Part shown: in pieces, positions 1 through 8,900 of the stretch
Layout: the number at the start of each line of letters is the position of its first letter
How positions within the stretch are numbered: the stretch's first letter is position 1
NCBI GenBank assembly: GCA_913058215.1
Contig: CAJXQE010000029.1
Span: 1-35,265, forward strand
Source: an uncultured Verrucomicrobiales bacterium
GTDB lineage: Bacteria; Verrucomicrobiota; Verrucomicrobiia; Verrucomicrobiales; DEV007
Direction: 5' to 3'
DNA: 35,265 nt
The notes under the pieces: generated by a model
Told to the model about the DNA's origin: nothing
The model's input: the letters and a program-made list of their open reading frames with translations, nothing else
Database searches by the model: none
Translations under genes and position numbers: made by a program

Positions 1-42
1 CTATCCTCTTCGTCGGCAGCGTCAGATGTGTATAAGAGACAG
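1..42 (+). other. Illumina Nextera adapter remnant with i5 index (technical sequence)
   Basis: Positions 10-42 match the Nextera read-1 transposase adapter. The 19-nt mosaic end AGATGTGTATAAGAGACAG lies at 24-42, preceded by TCGTCGGCAGCGTC at 10-23. Positions 2-9 read TATCCTCT, which I recall as the Nextera i5 index S503/N503, and the C at position 1 fits the end of the P5 primer. This is library sequence, not genome. It creates a false start: the ATG at 26 reads MCIRDS into the following gene, a known artefact peptide. Real sequence begins at about 43. Confidence 0.97.
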
Positions 43-2227
43 CGCCTTTTCTGAGGACGGGGCCTCTCTCCTCTCCGGATCGGCGGATGGTTCGGTGCGC
101 TTACGGACAGTGGCTGATCCTGCCAAGTCAAAGGTGCACAAGCCGGGGTTTGTCCCCACTGCGGTTGCCATGTTCGGGGGTGAGATTTTTTCAGCTTCTC
201 CTGATAACAAAATTTATCGCAGCAAATTGAGCGTGTTTGATCCCAAGCCTGCTCCCGCGGCAGCAGCAGCCGCCCCGACACCTGCGCCTGAACCAAAACC
301 TGCGCCAGCGAAACCTGCGGCAACTCCAGCCCCAGCTCCCAAGCCAGCAGCAAAACCCGCGACAACACCAGCTCCGGCCCCCAAACCAGCTGCGAAACCC
401 GCGACACCTCCAGCTCCGGTTCCCAAACCAGCAGCGAAGCCTGCGACACCTCCAGCGCCGGCTCCCAAGCCAGCGGCGAAACCCGCGACAACTCCAGCGC
501 CGGCTCCCAAGCCAGCAGCGAAGCCTGCTCCGAAGCCTGCACCAGCGCCCGATCCGGCAACATTGCCTTTGGCGGGGCACACCAAGGCTATCAAGCATCT
601 GGCTCCCATGCCCGGACAAAAAGGACAGCTCATTTCTGCCAGCGAAGATGGCACCGTCATTATTTGGAATCTTGCTGACGGAAAGCAGATTCGGAAAATT
701 CAGAGCGGTGGCCCTGTGTCGCTTTTCTCGGTCTCTCCGGATGGACAGCGGATCGCGACCAGTCCCGGCAAAGGAAGCCTTGCGCTCTGGAATGCGGCTG
801 ATGGTGCAAAGATACTGGATCTCTCTGCAACGACGGAACTTGAGCGGAAGAAAGCACTGCTCACCAAGCGAATGGCTCAGGCGAAGGGACTCGTCCCCGG
901 ATTTAAAAACCTGGTAACTGCGGCTGATAAGAAAGCGGCTGACGAGAAAGCGGCTGCGACTACATCCACTGCGGCTCTCGTCGAAAAACGAGCTGGATAT
1001 GAATTGGCGTTAGTTGCTGTCCGCTCGGCGCAGTCTGCAGAAGCAGCTGCGAAACAGAAGCAGGCGTCGCTCGGCGAAAAAGATCCTCTTCGCGGTGCGG
1101 CAGACAAGGCTCTGGCAGATGCAACAAAGGCGGTAGAGACCGGGAAAGATACTTTCGAGAAAGCGGAACGCGAGTGGCAGGTGGCGGCCCGGAACAAAGA
1201 CCATGCAGCGATCATTTCCGGCAAAGCGGTTGAAGAGGCGACCGCAGCATTGCAGCAGCAGCAGGTGGCTGAAGCGCAAGAGAAGCAGTTTCAGAAAGAG
1301 ATCGAGGCACTGGATGCTGAAATCAAGAAGGTGGCCGAAGCATTTGTCGCTCAGACGATTGAATTTTCTGCAGACTCGAAGTATCTCACGGTTTCTCTCC
1401 CCACCGGGGACACGCAGATTCATGATGGAAAAAGCGGGGCCTATCTGGAAACTCTGAAACTCGCTGAACCACTTCTGGCGAGTCAAAATCTGGCCGGACA
1501 GGCCTGCGCTGTTATTTCAAAATCAAATCGTCTGGGGATCTTTGATTACGCTCCGCGCTGGAGCTTAAGCGGAACAATCGGAGACGGGGAGAATCCGGAG
1601 CAACTTCCTGACCGGGTGACTTCGCTCGACTATTCGCCCGATGGCTTCACTCTTGCCACGGGTTGCGGAGTTCCGTCCCGGGCCGGTGAGTTGAAGTTGT
1701 GGAGCACTCTCGATGGGGCGCTTCTTTCAGAAAAAGTGGATGCTCATCGCGACACTGTTACCTGCGTTCGCTATTCTCCGGATGGAGACCGCATCGCCAC
1801 TGCTGCAAGTGATAATCTAATTCGGATCTGGGATGCGAAGACTCTGGAACGGGTCGGGAATCTGGAAGGGCATTCCGGTCATGTTCTGAGTATTGCCTGG
1901 CACAGTGATCAATTGCAAATCGCTTCAGGAAGCGCCGACAAATCGGTGAAGATCTGGAATATTGCTGAGGCCAGTGAAAAATCGAAAGTAGTCGGTTTTG
2001 AGAAAGAAGTCACTGCGGTCGCCTATCAACCCTGGACCAACAGCCTTCTCACTGGAGCGGGAGACAAGACGGTCAAATTTGCCAACGCCCCATTGCCGAG
2101 CGTGGCCGCCTTTGTGCATTGCGCAACGGTTAGCCCTGATGGTCTCCACTTCGTCGCAGGCGATGCGGTGGGAAATCTGTACCACTGGGACAGTGCCAAA
2201 AAATTGATCAAGCAGGTCACGGACTAG
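43..2227 (+). CDS. WD40 repeat protein with Pro/Ala-rich repeat linker and coiled coil, 5'-truncated
   Basis: The gene is open at the contig start and ends at TAG 2225-2227; its true start is missing. The reading frame first shows the end of a WD-like blade (SADGSVRL). A Pro/Ala/Lys-rich linker follows (about 238-560) with five copies of a 14-residue unit. Next come two WD-like blades (about 575-825, with IWNLADG and LWNAADG) and a long Ala/Glu/Lys/Gln-rich coiled coil (about 830-1345). More blades follow to the end (LWSTLDG, IWDAKTLE, IWNIAEA). WD40 propellers are scaffolds, so no catalysis is predicted. In planctomycetes and verrucomicrobia such proteins often carry an N-terminal c-type cytochrome domain; that part would lie beyond the contig edge and cannot be checked. 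The next gene begins 37 bp downstream on the same strand and may be co-transcribed. Confidence 0.88.
324..533 (+). repeat. 42-bp in-frame tandem repeat (about 5 copies) coding for PAPAPKPAAKPATT-type units
   Basis: The sequence CCCAA(G/A)CCAGC recurs at 338, 380, 422, 464 and 506, an exact 42-bp period. Each unit codes for 14 residues close to PAPAPKPAAKPATT. Copies differ mainly at synonymous sites and a few T/P/V swaps, so the repeat is old enough to have diverged slightly but kept its length. It forms a flexible, positively charged linker between propeller parts. The same repeat gives long spurious open frames on the opposite strand. Confidence 0.9.
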
Positions 2228-2264
2228 GTGTTCCTCAGTCGATCTGGATGTGAGCTTGTTTTAA

Positions 2265-4124
2265 ATGAAGAAGGAACGCTCACGAATTGAGTTGAACTGC
2301 GATATTCTCGTTGCTGGAGGTGGCGCTGCAGGTGTTCCCTGTGCCCTGGCGGCGGCGCGGAATGGAGCCCGTGTAATTCTGATTCAGGACCGACCGGTTC
2401 TTGGTGGAAATGCATCGAGTGAAGTCCGCATGCATATCGTCGGGGCGAACGGCACCGGGCGATTCGATCGCGGGGAGGAGTTGGTGACAGAAGCGAGAGA
2501 GTCGGGAATTATTGAAGAAATCCGCCTGGAGAATTGCGTTCGGAATCCGCAGCGATCGGCCTCGATGTTCGACTTGATTCTCTATGATCTGTGCAGAACC
2601 GAGCCCAATCTCGAGTTGATTCTCAACACTTCGATAAGCGGTGCGGAAATCGCAGAGGACGGTTCAATCTTCGCGGCCCTGGCGGAACGACCATCGACCG
2701 AAGATTCCTTTCGGGTAAAAGCGAAGACCTTCATCGACTGCACCGGTGATGGGCGGCTCGGGTATGAGGCGGACGCTCCCTTCATAGAAGGGCGTGAGAG
2801 TTGCGAGACATTTGGAGAAACTCTGGCTCAGGCGGTTTCAGACAAAAAGCGTTTGGGATCGACGATTCTGCTGACGGCAAAAAAATATTCTGAGGCGATG
2901 CCGTTCCAGGCGCCGGAATGGGCCAGGCATTTTTTGGAAGAGGATTTGGAGCTCCGACTTTATGCAAATCCAGGGGAAGAGGATTTCTCCCACGAGTACG
3001 GATACTGGTGGGCCGAGTGGGGTGGCGAACTGGATACCATCCAGGACAACGAGAAGATCCGCGATGAGCTGCTGTCGGTCACTCTGGGGATTTGGGATCA
3101 TGTAAAAAACAGTGAAGGCGATCCCTTCGATGCTTCTCACTGGGCGCTCGACTGGATTGGTTTTCTGCCGGGAAAACGAGAGAGCCGTCGTTTCATCGGT
3201 CAGCACATTCTATCGGAGAAAGATCTGATGGCTTCGCGCGAGTTTCCCGATGCGATTGCCTATGGGGGCTGGTCGATTGATTTGCATCCACCGGAAGGGG
3301 TCGACGCTCCGAAGCTGGAGCCGTGCGTTCAGCATCCGCTTCCTTATCTTTTCGATATACCGCTGCGAAGCTGTGTCTCCCGCGATATTTCAAATCTCAT
3401 GTTCGCCGGTCGAAATCATTCCGCCAGCCACGTCGCCTTTGCCTCGACCCGGGTCATGGCAACGTGCGCCGCGATGGGGCAGGGAGTCGGAACGGCGGCG
3501 GCTCTCGGGATTGAGAAAGGGATACCGCCTAAGGATTTGTCTGACCATTCCGGGCTGATACAGCGTCAATTGCTGAAAGACGATGGGTATCTGATAGGTC
3601 GGGCTGATGCGGGGAATTGCCCCCTCGTTTCAAAAGCAGAAATATGCGCGAGCAGCGAAACTGAGGGCGGCGAGGCCGCCAATGTGAACAGTGGACAAAA
3701 CCGAACTGTCGTTGGTGAACTCGGCGCCCCCAGAGGTCGCGAAGTGCCTGGCTTACATCGTTGGATTTCGGTTGGTCTACCAGCTTGGCTGCAGTTCGAT
3801 TGGAACGATCCCGTGGAAATCTCCGGGATCCAACTGATTCTCGATACTGGACTGCACCGGCACCTGACATTGAGCCATCACGATGGATACACGGAGTCCA
3901 AAATGCTCTGGGGGAAGCCACAGCCGGAGACGGTGAAAGCCTACTCCGTGGAGGGAATGAACGCCGAAGGTGAATGGGAAACTCTGGTAGATGTGACTGA
4001 AAATTACCAAAGACTACGGCGTCACGTTTTCGTGAAACGGTTTCAGCTTATCGCCGTGAGAATCACTGTTTCGGAGACCAATGGGATTGATCAGGCAAGA
4101 ATCGTCGGAGCCAGATTCGACTGA
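2265..4124 (+). CDS. FAD-dependent oxidoreductase with C-terminal discoidin-like domain
   Basis: This 619-residue protein opens with a Rossmann FAD-binding motif, GGGAAG (residues 18-23), followed by the LGGNASSEVRMH stretch (about 47-57) typical of the FAD_oxidored (PF12831) group. The middle part contains the second FAD region (LMFAGRNHSASHVAF). The C-terminal segment (about 495-619) has the pattern of a galactose-binding or F5/8-type C domain: LQFDW, a V..Y.V.G..  core and a closing V.I.V..T.G motif. No signal peptide is visible, so it is probably cytoplasmic. The substrate is unknown; relatives occur in carbohydrate-degradation loci of PVC bacteria. It starts 37 bp after the WD40 gene with only a weak ribosome binding site and converges on the epimerase gene, 6 bp away. 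Confidence 0.88.
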   Translation: MKKERSRIELNCDILVAGGGAAGVPCALAAARNGARVILIQDRPVLGGNASSEVRMHIVGANGTGRFDRGEELVTEARESGIIEEIRLENCVRNPQRSASMFDLILYDLCRTEPNLELILNTSISGAEIAEDGSIFAALAERPSTEDSFRVKAKTFIDCTGDGRLGYEADAPFIEGRESCETFGETLAQAVSDKKRLGSTILLTAKKYSEAMPFQAPEWARHFLEEDLELRLYANPGEEDFSHEYGYWWAEWGGELDTIQDNEKIRDELLSVTLGIWDHVKNSEGDPFDASHWALDWIGFLPGKRESRRFIGQHILSEKDLMASREFPDAIAYGGWSIDLHPPEGVDAPKLEPCVQHPLPYLFDIPLRSCVSRDISNLMFAGRNHSASHVAFASTRVMATCAAMGQGVGTAAALGIEKGIPPKDLSDHSGLIQRQLLKDDGYLIGRADAGNCPLVSKAEICASSETEGGEAANVNSGQNRTVVGELGAPRGREVPGLHRWISVGLPAWLQFDWNDPVEISGIQLILDTGLHRHLTLSHHDGYTESKMLWGKPQPETVKAYSVEGMNAEGEWETLVDVTENYQRLRRHVFVKRFQLIAVRITVSETNGIDQARIVGARFD

Positions 4125-4147
4125 AAAGGCTCAGAGCTTCACCTTTT
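4124..4147. terminator. Possible weak bidirectional terminator between convergent genes
   Basis: AAAAGG at 4124-4129 and CCTTTT at 4142-4147 form a short inverted repeat with a 12-nt loop. It spans the junction where the FAD oxidoreductase and epimerase genes converge and overlaps the end of the epimerase gene. The A-rich and T-rich arms suit termination in both directions, but the stem is only 6 bp with two GC pairs, so this is weak support. Confidence 0.3.
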
Positions 4148-5111
4148 CCGCCCAATCCAGATTATCGAGGTACCAGCCTACCGTCTGATCGAGACCTTCT
4201 TCAAGGTCGACTTCCGGTTCCCAGTCAAACATCTGTTTAGCCTTGGAAATATCAGCGGCGGTATCTTTCATCTCGGAGGCGTTCAGTTCTTCCCAGACAA
4301 TTTCCGCTTTCTTCCCGAGTCGGTCTTCGATCATTTTGATGAAGTCGAGCAGGGCGATGGGTTTTTTCCCTCCGCCGAGATTCACGATCTCGAAGCCGGT
4401 GGGTTTGGCGGCAGCGATGGTGCCACGGGCTATGTCATCGACAAAAGTGAAATCACGGGTCTGTGATCCGTCACCAAAAACCGTGATCGGAGTCCCTTCA
4501 TGAATCCATTTGATGAATCGGAACGGTGCCATGTCGGGACGACCGGCCGGACCGTAAACGGTAAAATAGCGAAGGATGGAAACGTCGATCCCGTAGAGGT
4601 GATGATAAGTGTAGCACATCACCTCGGCGGCCTTTTTGGAGGCGGCATAAGGCGAGAGAGGTCTATCGACCGGGACCGATTCGGTAAAAGGCATCGGTTG
4701 CCCGGCGTAGAGCGAGGAGGTGGATGCCTGCACGATCTTTTTCGTGCCGAACTCCCGCATCAGTTCGAGGATATTGAGAACACCCTGGGCATTCGAGGTC
4801 ATGTAGACATGAGGATTCTCCATGCTGTATCGCACTCCCGCCCGGGCTGCGAGATTGAACACAGCATCAAACTCCTGCTTTTCGTAGATCGGGCGAAGAG
4901 CGTAGAGATTCTCGATGTCGGCTTCAAAAAAGGCGAAACCTTCCCGATCATTGATCGAGTCGAGCCGGTGGTTCTTCACCTTGATATCGTAGGCATCGTT
5001 GCAGTTGTCGACGCCCACCACTTCGACGCCAGCGTCGAGCAACTGATGCGCGACGCGGTTTCCGATAAAACCGGCGACTCCGGTTACAAGGACTTTCGAA
5101 AGCTGGGACAT
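4131..5111 (-). CDS. NAD-dependent sugar epimerase, UDP-glucuronate 4-epimerase-like
   Basis: This 326-residue extended short-chain dehydrogenase has the NAD motif TGVAGFIG (residues 10-17). The catalytic YxxxK is Y155-K159 in PYAASKK, with a preceding STSSLY at about 131-135. The segments DNCNDAYD (36-43) and AARAGVRYSMENP (88-100) resemble the signatures of UDP-glucuronate 4-epimerases, which interconvert UDP-glucuronate and UDP-galacturonate for surface polysaccharide. Other UDP-sugar 4-epimerases or dehydratases of the same fold are possible. It is the last gene of the four-gene operon that begins with the Nramp-like transporter; 18 bp separate it from the propeller gene upstream. Confidence 0.9.
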   Translation of the reverse strand: MSQLSKVLVTGVAGFIGNRVAHQLLDAGVEVVGVDNCNDAYDIKVKNHRLDSINDREGFAFFEADIENLYALRPIYEKQEFDAVFNLAARAGVRYSMENPHVYMTSNAQGVLNILELMREFGTKKIVQASTSSLYAGQPMPFTESVPVDRPLSPYAASKKAAEVMCYTYHHLYGIDVSILRYFTVYGPAGRPDMAPFRFIKWIHEGTPITVFGDGSQTRDFTFVDDIARGTIAAAKPTGFEIVNLGGGKKPIALLDFIKMIEDRLGKKAEIVWEELNASEMKDTAADISKAKQMFDWEPEVDLEEGLDQTVGWYLDNLDWAEKVKL

Positions 5112-5129
5112 AGATTATGGAGCGGAACG

Positions 5130-5987
5130 CTAGGACGTTTCAGGATAAATGATAGCTCCCTTTATCGCTTTGATCTCGCTGTTTTCATACTTCTCAATCA
5201 GCGAGAAGTCGTTTCGATCAAGAATAAACACCATGGCGCTGGAGAATTTCCGCATTTTCCGCTCCATTTTCCGCCCGCCACAGAGGTAAATACGTTTCTC
5301 ATCGTAACACATCCCTTTGCAGAACGCTTCATCAGCGTCGTGTTCAAATACAAGTTCGTCTTCGACAAAAAACCCGGAGCGGTAGGGATGTTTGACCCGC
5401 TTACCCTTGCTGGAGGTCGCGCAGATCGCGACCCTTTTGCCATCGATGAACTGAAAGTCGTGAGTTTCCCAACCGAATTCGAATCGTTCGATCTCGTTCA
5501 GTTCGCCATCGGTCACAAGAACTCCGCTGCAACGAAATTGAATTTTCGTCAGCCAGTTGAGGCCGATGTAAAATTTCCCTTCGTGGCGGATAATGTTGTT
5601 GAGGTGGTTGTAATTCTTTTTGTACTTCGGTCGCCGCCTTGGGTTGGGAGGCACCACTTGATGCATTCTTTCCAGATTCAGCTTTTCATCATAAATCCAG
5701 ATTTGATTCAGCTTTGTCGCCGTGATGTAGATTTTCCCATCGTAGTACTGCATCTGATGGAAATCAGGCGTTGGGTCATATAGCTCCGTTTCGTCAACTT
5801 TCTCGAAAGAGGGAAGCGAGAGTTTGTAGATCTGGCTGAGGCTGGCGACAAACAAATGATCGCCCACGATTTCAATGCCCATCATTGCCTCGTCGGCAGA
5901 GCATCGAAAGACGACCTCATGATCCTTCGTATCCGTGTCAAACGTGACAACCTGACCTCCTTCGGTCGCTAAGAGCAGCCGGGGCAT
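5130..5987 (-). CDS. Unknown beta-propeller-like protein
   Basis: The protein has about 285 residues from the ATG at 5985-5987 (MPRLLLATEGG). A longer frame reaches 6050 but overlaps the preceding oxidoreductase and adds residues without propeller character, so the inner start is preferred. The sequence alternates short beta strands with repeated patterns such as GDHLFVASLSQIYKL, DGKIYITATKLNQIW, EGKFYIGLNWLTKI and DEKRIYLCGG, which suggests a six- or seven-bladed propeller. There is no signal peptide and I recognise no catalytic motif. Its place between a Gfo/Idh/MocA oxidoreductase (13 bp upstream) and a nucleotide-sugar epimerase suggests a role in sugar or polysaccharide metabolism. A lactonase-like role is possible but unsupported. 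Confidence 0.75.
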   Translation of the reverse strand: MPRLLLATEGGQVVTFDTDTKDHEVVFRCSADEAMMGIEIVGDHLFVASLSQIYKLSLPSFEKVDETELYDPTPDFHQMQYYDGKIYITATKLNQIWIYDEKLNLERMHQVVPPNPRRRPKYKKNYNHLNNIIRHEGKFYIGLNWLTKIQFRCSGVLVTDGELNEIERFEFGWETHDFQFIDGKRVAICATSSKGKRVKHPYRSGFFVEDELVFEHDADEAFCKGMCYDEKRIYLCGGRKMERKMRKFSSAMVFILDRNDFSLIEKYENSEIKAIKGAIIYPETS

Positions 5988-6000
5988 AAGCCGTAAATCC

Positions 6001-7047
6001 CTACAACTCGACTCTCTTGCCGCCGTTGCGGGCACTTTCGTAGATCGCACAGATCAGTGAAACGGCGCGACGGGCTTCGTGGCCATCCACCCGGGGAGGG
6101 CGACCTTCATTGATCGATCGGACGACATCTTCAAAATTGAGTTGGTGGCCGGTAAAATTGATCGCTGAGGGATCGTTCGCTCCCAATCCTTTGGTTTCCG
6201 TTCCCTGCATTAGGGTTGAACGAATTTCCTCGTCCTCCGGCTTTCCTTCAGCGAAATCCCAGACCCGAAATTTTTCATCGGCGAGGAAAGCGGAACCTTG
6301 ATCGCCACATAAATTCACTTCGGCCGGGTGACCGGTGGAGGACCAGCATGCGGTCGATCCCTGAATGATTCCACGGGCTCCGTTCTTGAATTCCAGGGCA
6401 GCGACAGCGGTGTCTTCCACTTCGATTCCTTCGTGAGCAAGGCAGGCCATTGAGGCTGTTACCGCAGCAACATCACCCGCTAAATAAATCAGCTGATCGA
6501 TGAGGTGAATCGACTGATTCATCAGGGCGCCACCTCCGTCGAGAGCCCAGGTCCCGCGCCAGGCTCCGGAATCGTAGTAAGCCTGATCGCGATACCATTT
6601 GATCACCGCATCGCACATGGTCAGCTTTCCAAAGCGCCCTTCATCGACCGCATTCTTGAAAACGTCCATGGCCGGGTGAAATCTGCGGTTGAAGATCCCC
6701 GACAAAGTCACACCCGCTTCGTCGCAGGCGGCAATCATTTGGTCAATCCGCTCAGGGGTCACTTCCAAAGGCTTTTCGCAAACAACGTGCTTGCCTGCCT
6801 TTGCCGCCGCAACAGCAGGCTCCAAATGGGCACCGCTCGGTGTGGCGATCGTCACAATATCGAGTTCCGGATCAGCGAGGAACTCTTCAAGATTGGTGTA
6901 TCCCTTCCCGCCGTTCTCCTCGACCATTTCGTCGACGGCCTCCTTGCGGCGTCCGTAAAAAGAATGCAGCTCGCCGCCTTCCATCGCCTGAATGGCTTTG
7001 GCGTGGAAGTTGGCGATCATGCCGGCTCCGATGATTCCGAATTTCAT
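6001..7047 (-). CDS. Gfo/Idh/MocA family NAD(P)-dependent oxidoreductase
   Basis: This 348-residue protein has the N-terminal Rossmann motif GAGMIA (residues 7-12) and the family hallmark EKP (91-93, in CEKPL). The C-terminal catalytic region GGGALMNQSIHLID (171-184) contains H181 and D184. The family oxidises or epimerises sugars, inositols and related polyols using a tightly bound or exchangeable NAD(P). The particular substrate cannot be read from sequence. It has no Tat signal, unlike many PVC paralogues, so it is cytoplasmic. It lies 41 bp behind the Nramp-like gene and 13 bp ahead of the propeller gene, which supports one transcript. Confidence 0.93.
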   Translation of the reverse strand: MKFGIIGAGMIANFHAKAIQAMEGGELHSFYGRRKEAVDEMVEENGGKGYTNLEEFLADPELDIVTIATPSGAHLEPAVAAAKAGKHVVCEKPLEVTPERIDQMIAACDEAGVTLSGIFNRRFHPAMDVFKNAVDEGRFGKLTMCDAVIKWYRDQAYYDSGAWRGTWALDGGGALMNQSIHLIDQLIYLAGDVAAVTASMACLAHEGIEVEDTAVAALEFKNGARGIIQGSTACWSSTGHPAEVNLCGDQGSAFLADEKFRVWDFAEGKPEDEEIRSTLMQGTETKGLGANDPSAINFTGHQLNFEDVVRSINEGRPPRVDGHEARRAVSLICAIYESARNGGKRVEL

Positions 7048-7088
7048 TGCTTAGAATTTAAAAGTTGGAAGTGAACGGTGAAACGATC

Positions 7089-8789
7089 TCAGGCTGCAGA
7101 CTTCTTGTTTTTGCTGATAAAGCCGATCAGTCCGAGGATGAATAGAAGGATAATAAAACCGATTCCGATTTTCCCTACAGGAAGGCCCCAGGCTTCTTTG
7201 CTCTTCAATGCCCAGACCGTGCCGAAAGTAGCGGCACCAGTGGCAACCAGCATAGCGACGTTCCAGGCGATACGTTTGCCTCCAGTCGGCATGGCATCTC
7301 CGAGGAGCCGTTTCGAATTCATGAGAAGCAGAAAGGTGAAGTAAGCGATCGGAAGAAGCGAACTGCCGATCACCGAAGTTGGAATCGCGAGGGCGGCTTT
7401 GGATTCACCGGTCCAGACAAGAGGGAAACAGATTCCGAGGAGCCCCGGAATGAGACTTCCGAGGAAGTGCAGCTTCTTGTCATCGGGCCGTCCCATTGCC
7501 TCGCAGAGACAGAAGCCATTGATCAGCATGAGAATAATAATTGTTGAAATCGCCATCCCCAGAACACCGACACCAAAGACGATTTTCCCGAATCCTTCAC
7601 CGGCAAGAGCGGAAAGGGATTTCGCAAGATCGCTGTCCTTCCTGTCGACCTGCATTGCTGCGATTCTTCTGTTTTCAATGGAGAGGCCATTGCGGAGTTC
7701 TTCGACTTTGGCGGTCTGAGCGTCCCCTTCGAGCCCGTCCAACTCGGCGGTGTAATATTTACTTACAAATTTGTCGGCAACGGAATTGAAGCTGCCTTCT
7801 TTTCCGGCAATCACGGAGCCATCCGGGTTGATGATATCTTCCGATTTGCCGTGAAACTGACTTGCCGCAGCGATGACGATACAGCTGGTAGCCACGATAA
7901 AAGGAATGATCAATCCGGTGGAAAGATCGAAAGTCGCCAGTCCGCGATGCTCTTTTCCCCACCCTTTGCGAAGCATCGAATACGGGAGGAGAAAGGTCAT
8001 GTTAATACCGACAGCGGTTCCGAAAGCGGCAATGATTTTGTCGGTCTGAACTTTCGAGATCAGCTCGGTCCATATAGGTGCGGCGTCTCCGGTCGCAGAT
8101 ATGGCCGCGGCGACATCAGGTGCCGGCTGGTTGAGGTAGGCAAAATTAGGAATGAAGCCTTTGAAGATTTTTCCCCACTCGAGAGTGCCGGCGAAAGTCA
8201 GTTTTGCGACGACGATGAAGAAAGAAACCACCACGATTCCGACCATGATTTTAAGGATAGTCTCAAAGAGTTTTACCCCCTTGGAATTGCTGTCGTAGGC
8301 TTTCACGATCGTGGCCCCGATTGCCAGCAGCACGACACCGATGGCCCAGGGGGCCCAGGATTTCCCTTCAAATATTCCCGGCAGTAAATTCTGCTGAATC
8401 GCTCCGGTTCCGAGAGCAAACTGAGGAAGACACCAGACGATATTGGCCATCATTGCCGCGATGAGCCAGGCCCAGCCGAGCACCGGGCTGACGTATTCTT
8501 TAATTGCGCCGAAAGGTCGTTTTCCGCTCGAAAGAGTCACATAGGCAATGGCGCTCAGCATGATTACTCCCAAAATCATTGCGAGCGGCTGAAGCCACAT
8601 CAGATTGTATTCGAGAATCACACCGAGAAACAAGGCGCTGGCGAGAGAGCCCCCTCCGAGGGTAATTGCGGCCTGAAGCCAGCCGGGGCCGGACTTCTTC
8701 GAGTAATAGCCGAGGCGCTTGGCGAATGGCTTTTTATTTACTTCTGCCAATTCGGCGGTTTCTTCGGCGTTGGGTGTAGGATCACTCAT
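7089..8789 (-). CDS. Nramp-like (APC-fold) transporter lacking the canonical metal-binding motifs
   Basis: This 566-residue membrane protein has about 11 hydrophobic segments. The start GPGWLQAA (34-41) aligns with the conserved TM1 entry of Nramp proteins. Where typical Nramps have DPGN, it reads LGGGS (44-48). Where TM6 should carry MPH, it reads LLPYS (267-271). The residues that coordinate manganese or iron in classical Nramps are therefore absent. A large hydrophilic insertion at about 313-396 lies between TM segments. I recall related proteins, annotated as divalent metal transporters, in planctomycetes and verrucomicrobia. Given the missing ligands and the downstream sugar-type enzymes, another substrate is plausible. 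A promoter sits just upstream. Confidence 0.85.
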   Translation of the reverse strand: MSDPTPNAEETAELAEVNKKPFAKRLGYYSKKSGPGWLQAAITLGGGSLASALFLGVILEYNLMWLQPLAMILGVIMLSAIAYVTLSSGKRPFGAIKEYVSPVLGWAWLIAAMMANIVWCLPQFALGTGAIQQNLLPGIFEGKSWAPWAIGVVLLAIGATIVKAYDSNSKGVKLFETILKIMVGIVVVSFFIVVAKLTFAGTLEWGKIFKGFIPNFAYLNQPAPDVAAAISATGDAAPIWTELISKVQTDKIIAAFGTAVGINMTFLLPYSMLRKGWGKEHRGLATFDLSTGLIIPFIVATSCIVIAAASQFHGKSEDIINPDGSVIAGKEGSFNSVADKFVSKYYTAELDGLEGDAQTAKVEELRNGLSIENRRIAAMQVDRKDSDLAKSLSALAGEGFGKIVFGVGVLGMAISTIIILMLINGFCLCEAMGRPDDKKLHFLGSLIPGLLGICFPLVWTGESKAALAIPTSVIGSSLLPIAYFTFLLLMNSKRLLGDAMPTGGKRIAWNVAMLVATGAATFGTVWALKSKEAWGLPVGKIGIGFIILLFILGLIGFISKNKKSAA

Positions 8790-8840
8790 AGTTCGATCAA
8801 AAATGGATAGCGGTTGGTTCCTTTCTTAAAGGGACACGCG

Positions 8841-8868
8841 ATTCTAGCGGATGGCCCCGTCGCGTCAA
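8841..8868 (-). promoter_or_regulatory. Sigma70-type promoter for the Nramp-like operon
   Basis: Read on the - strand, TTGACG (8868-8863) is followed after 16 bp by TAGAAT (8846-8841). Each box matches five of six consensus bases. The predicted transcription start would be near 8834, leaving a leader of about 45 nt before the ATG at 8789. Position and orientation suit the four-gene operon 8789-4131 and suggest it is transcribed separately from the VOC gene upstream. Confidence 0.65.
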
Positions 8869-8900
8869 GGTCCGCTTGCGACTTCATAGGGCGACCGGAT

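Noticed and set aside
191-660. Two long - strand frames opposite the WD40 protein
   Set aside because: They come from the reverse complement of the Pro/Ala repeat, have only low-complexity Gly/Ala or Trp/Arg/Cys-rich sequence and no domain.
4500-5783. A 427-codon + strand frame opposite the epimerase and propeller genes
   Set aside because: The opposite strand carries clear NAD-binding and YxxxK motifs and an operon; the + frame matches no family and crosses a gene boundary.
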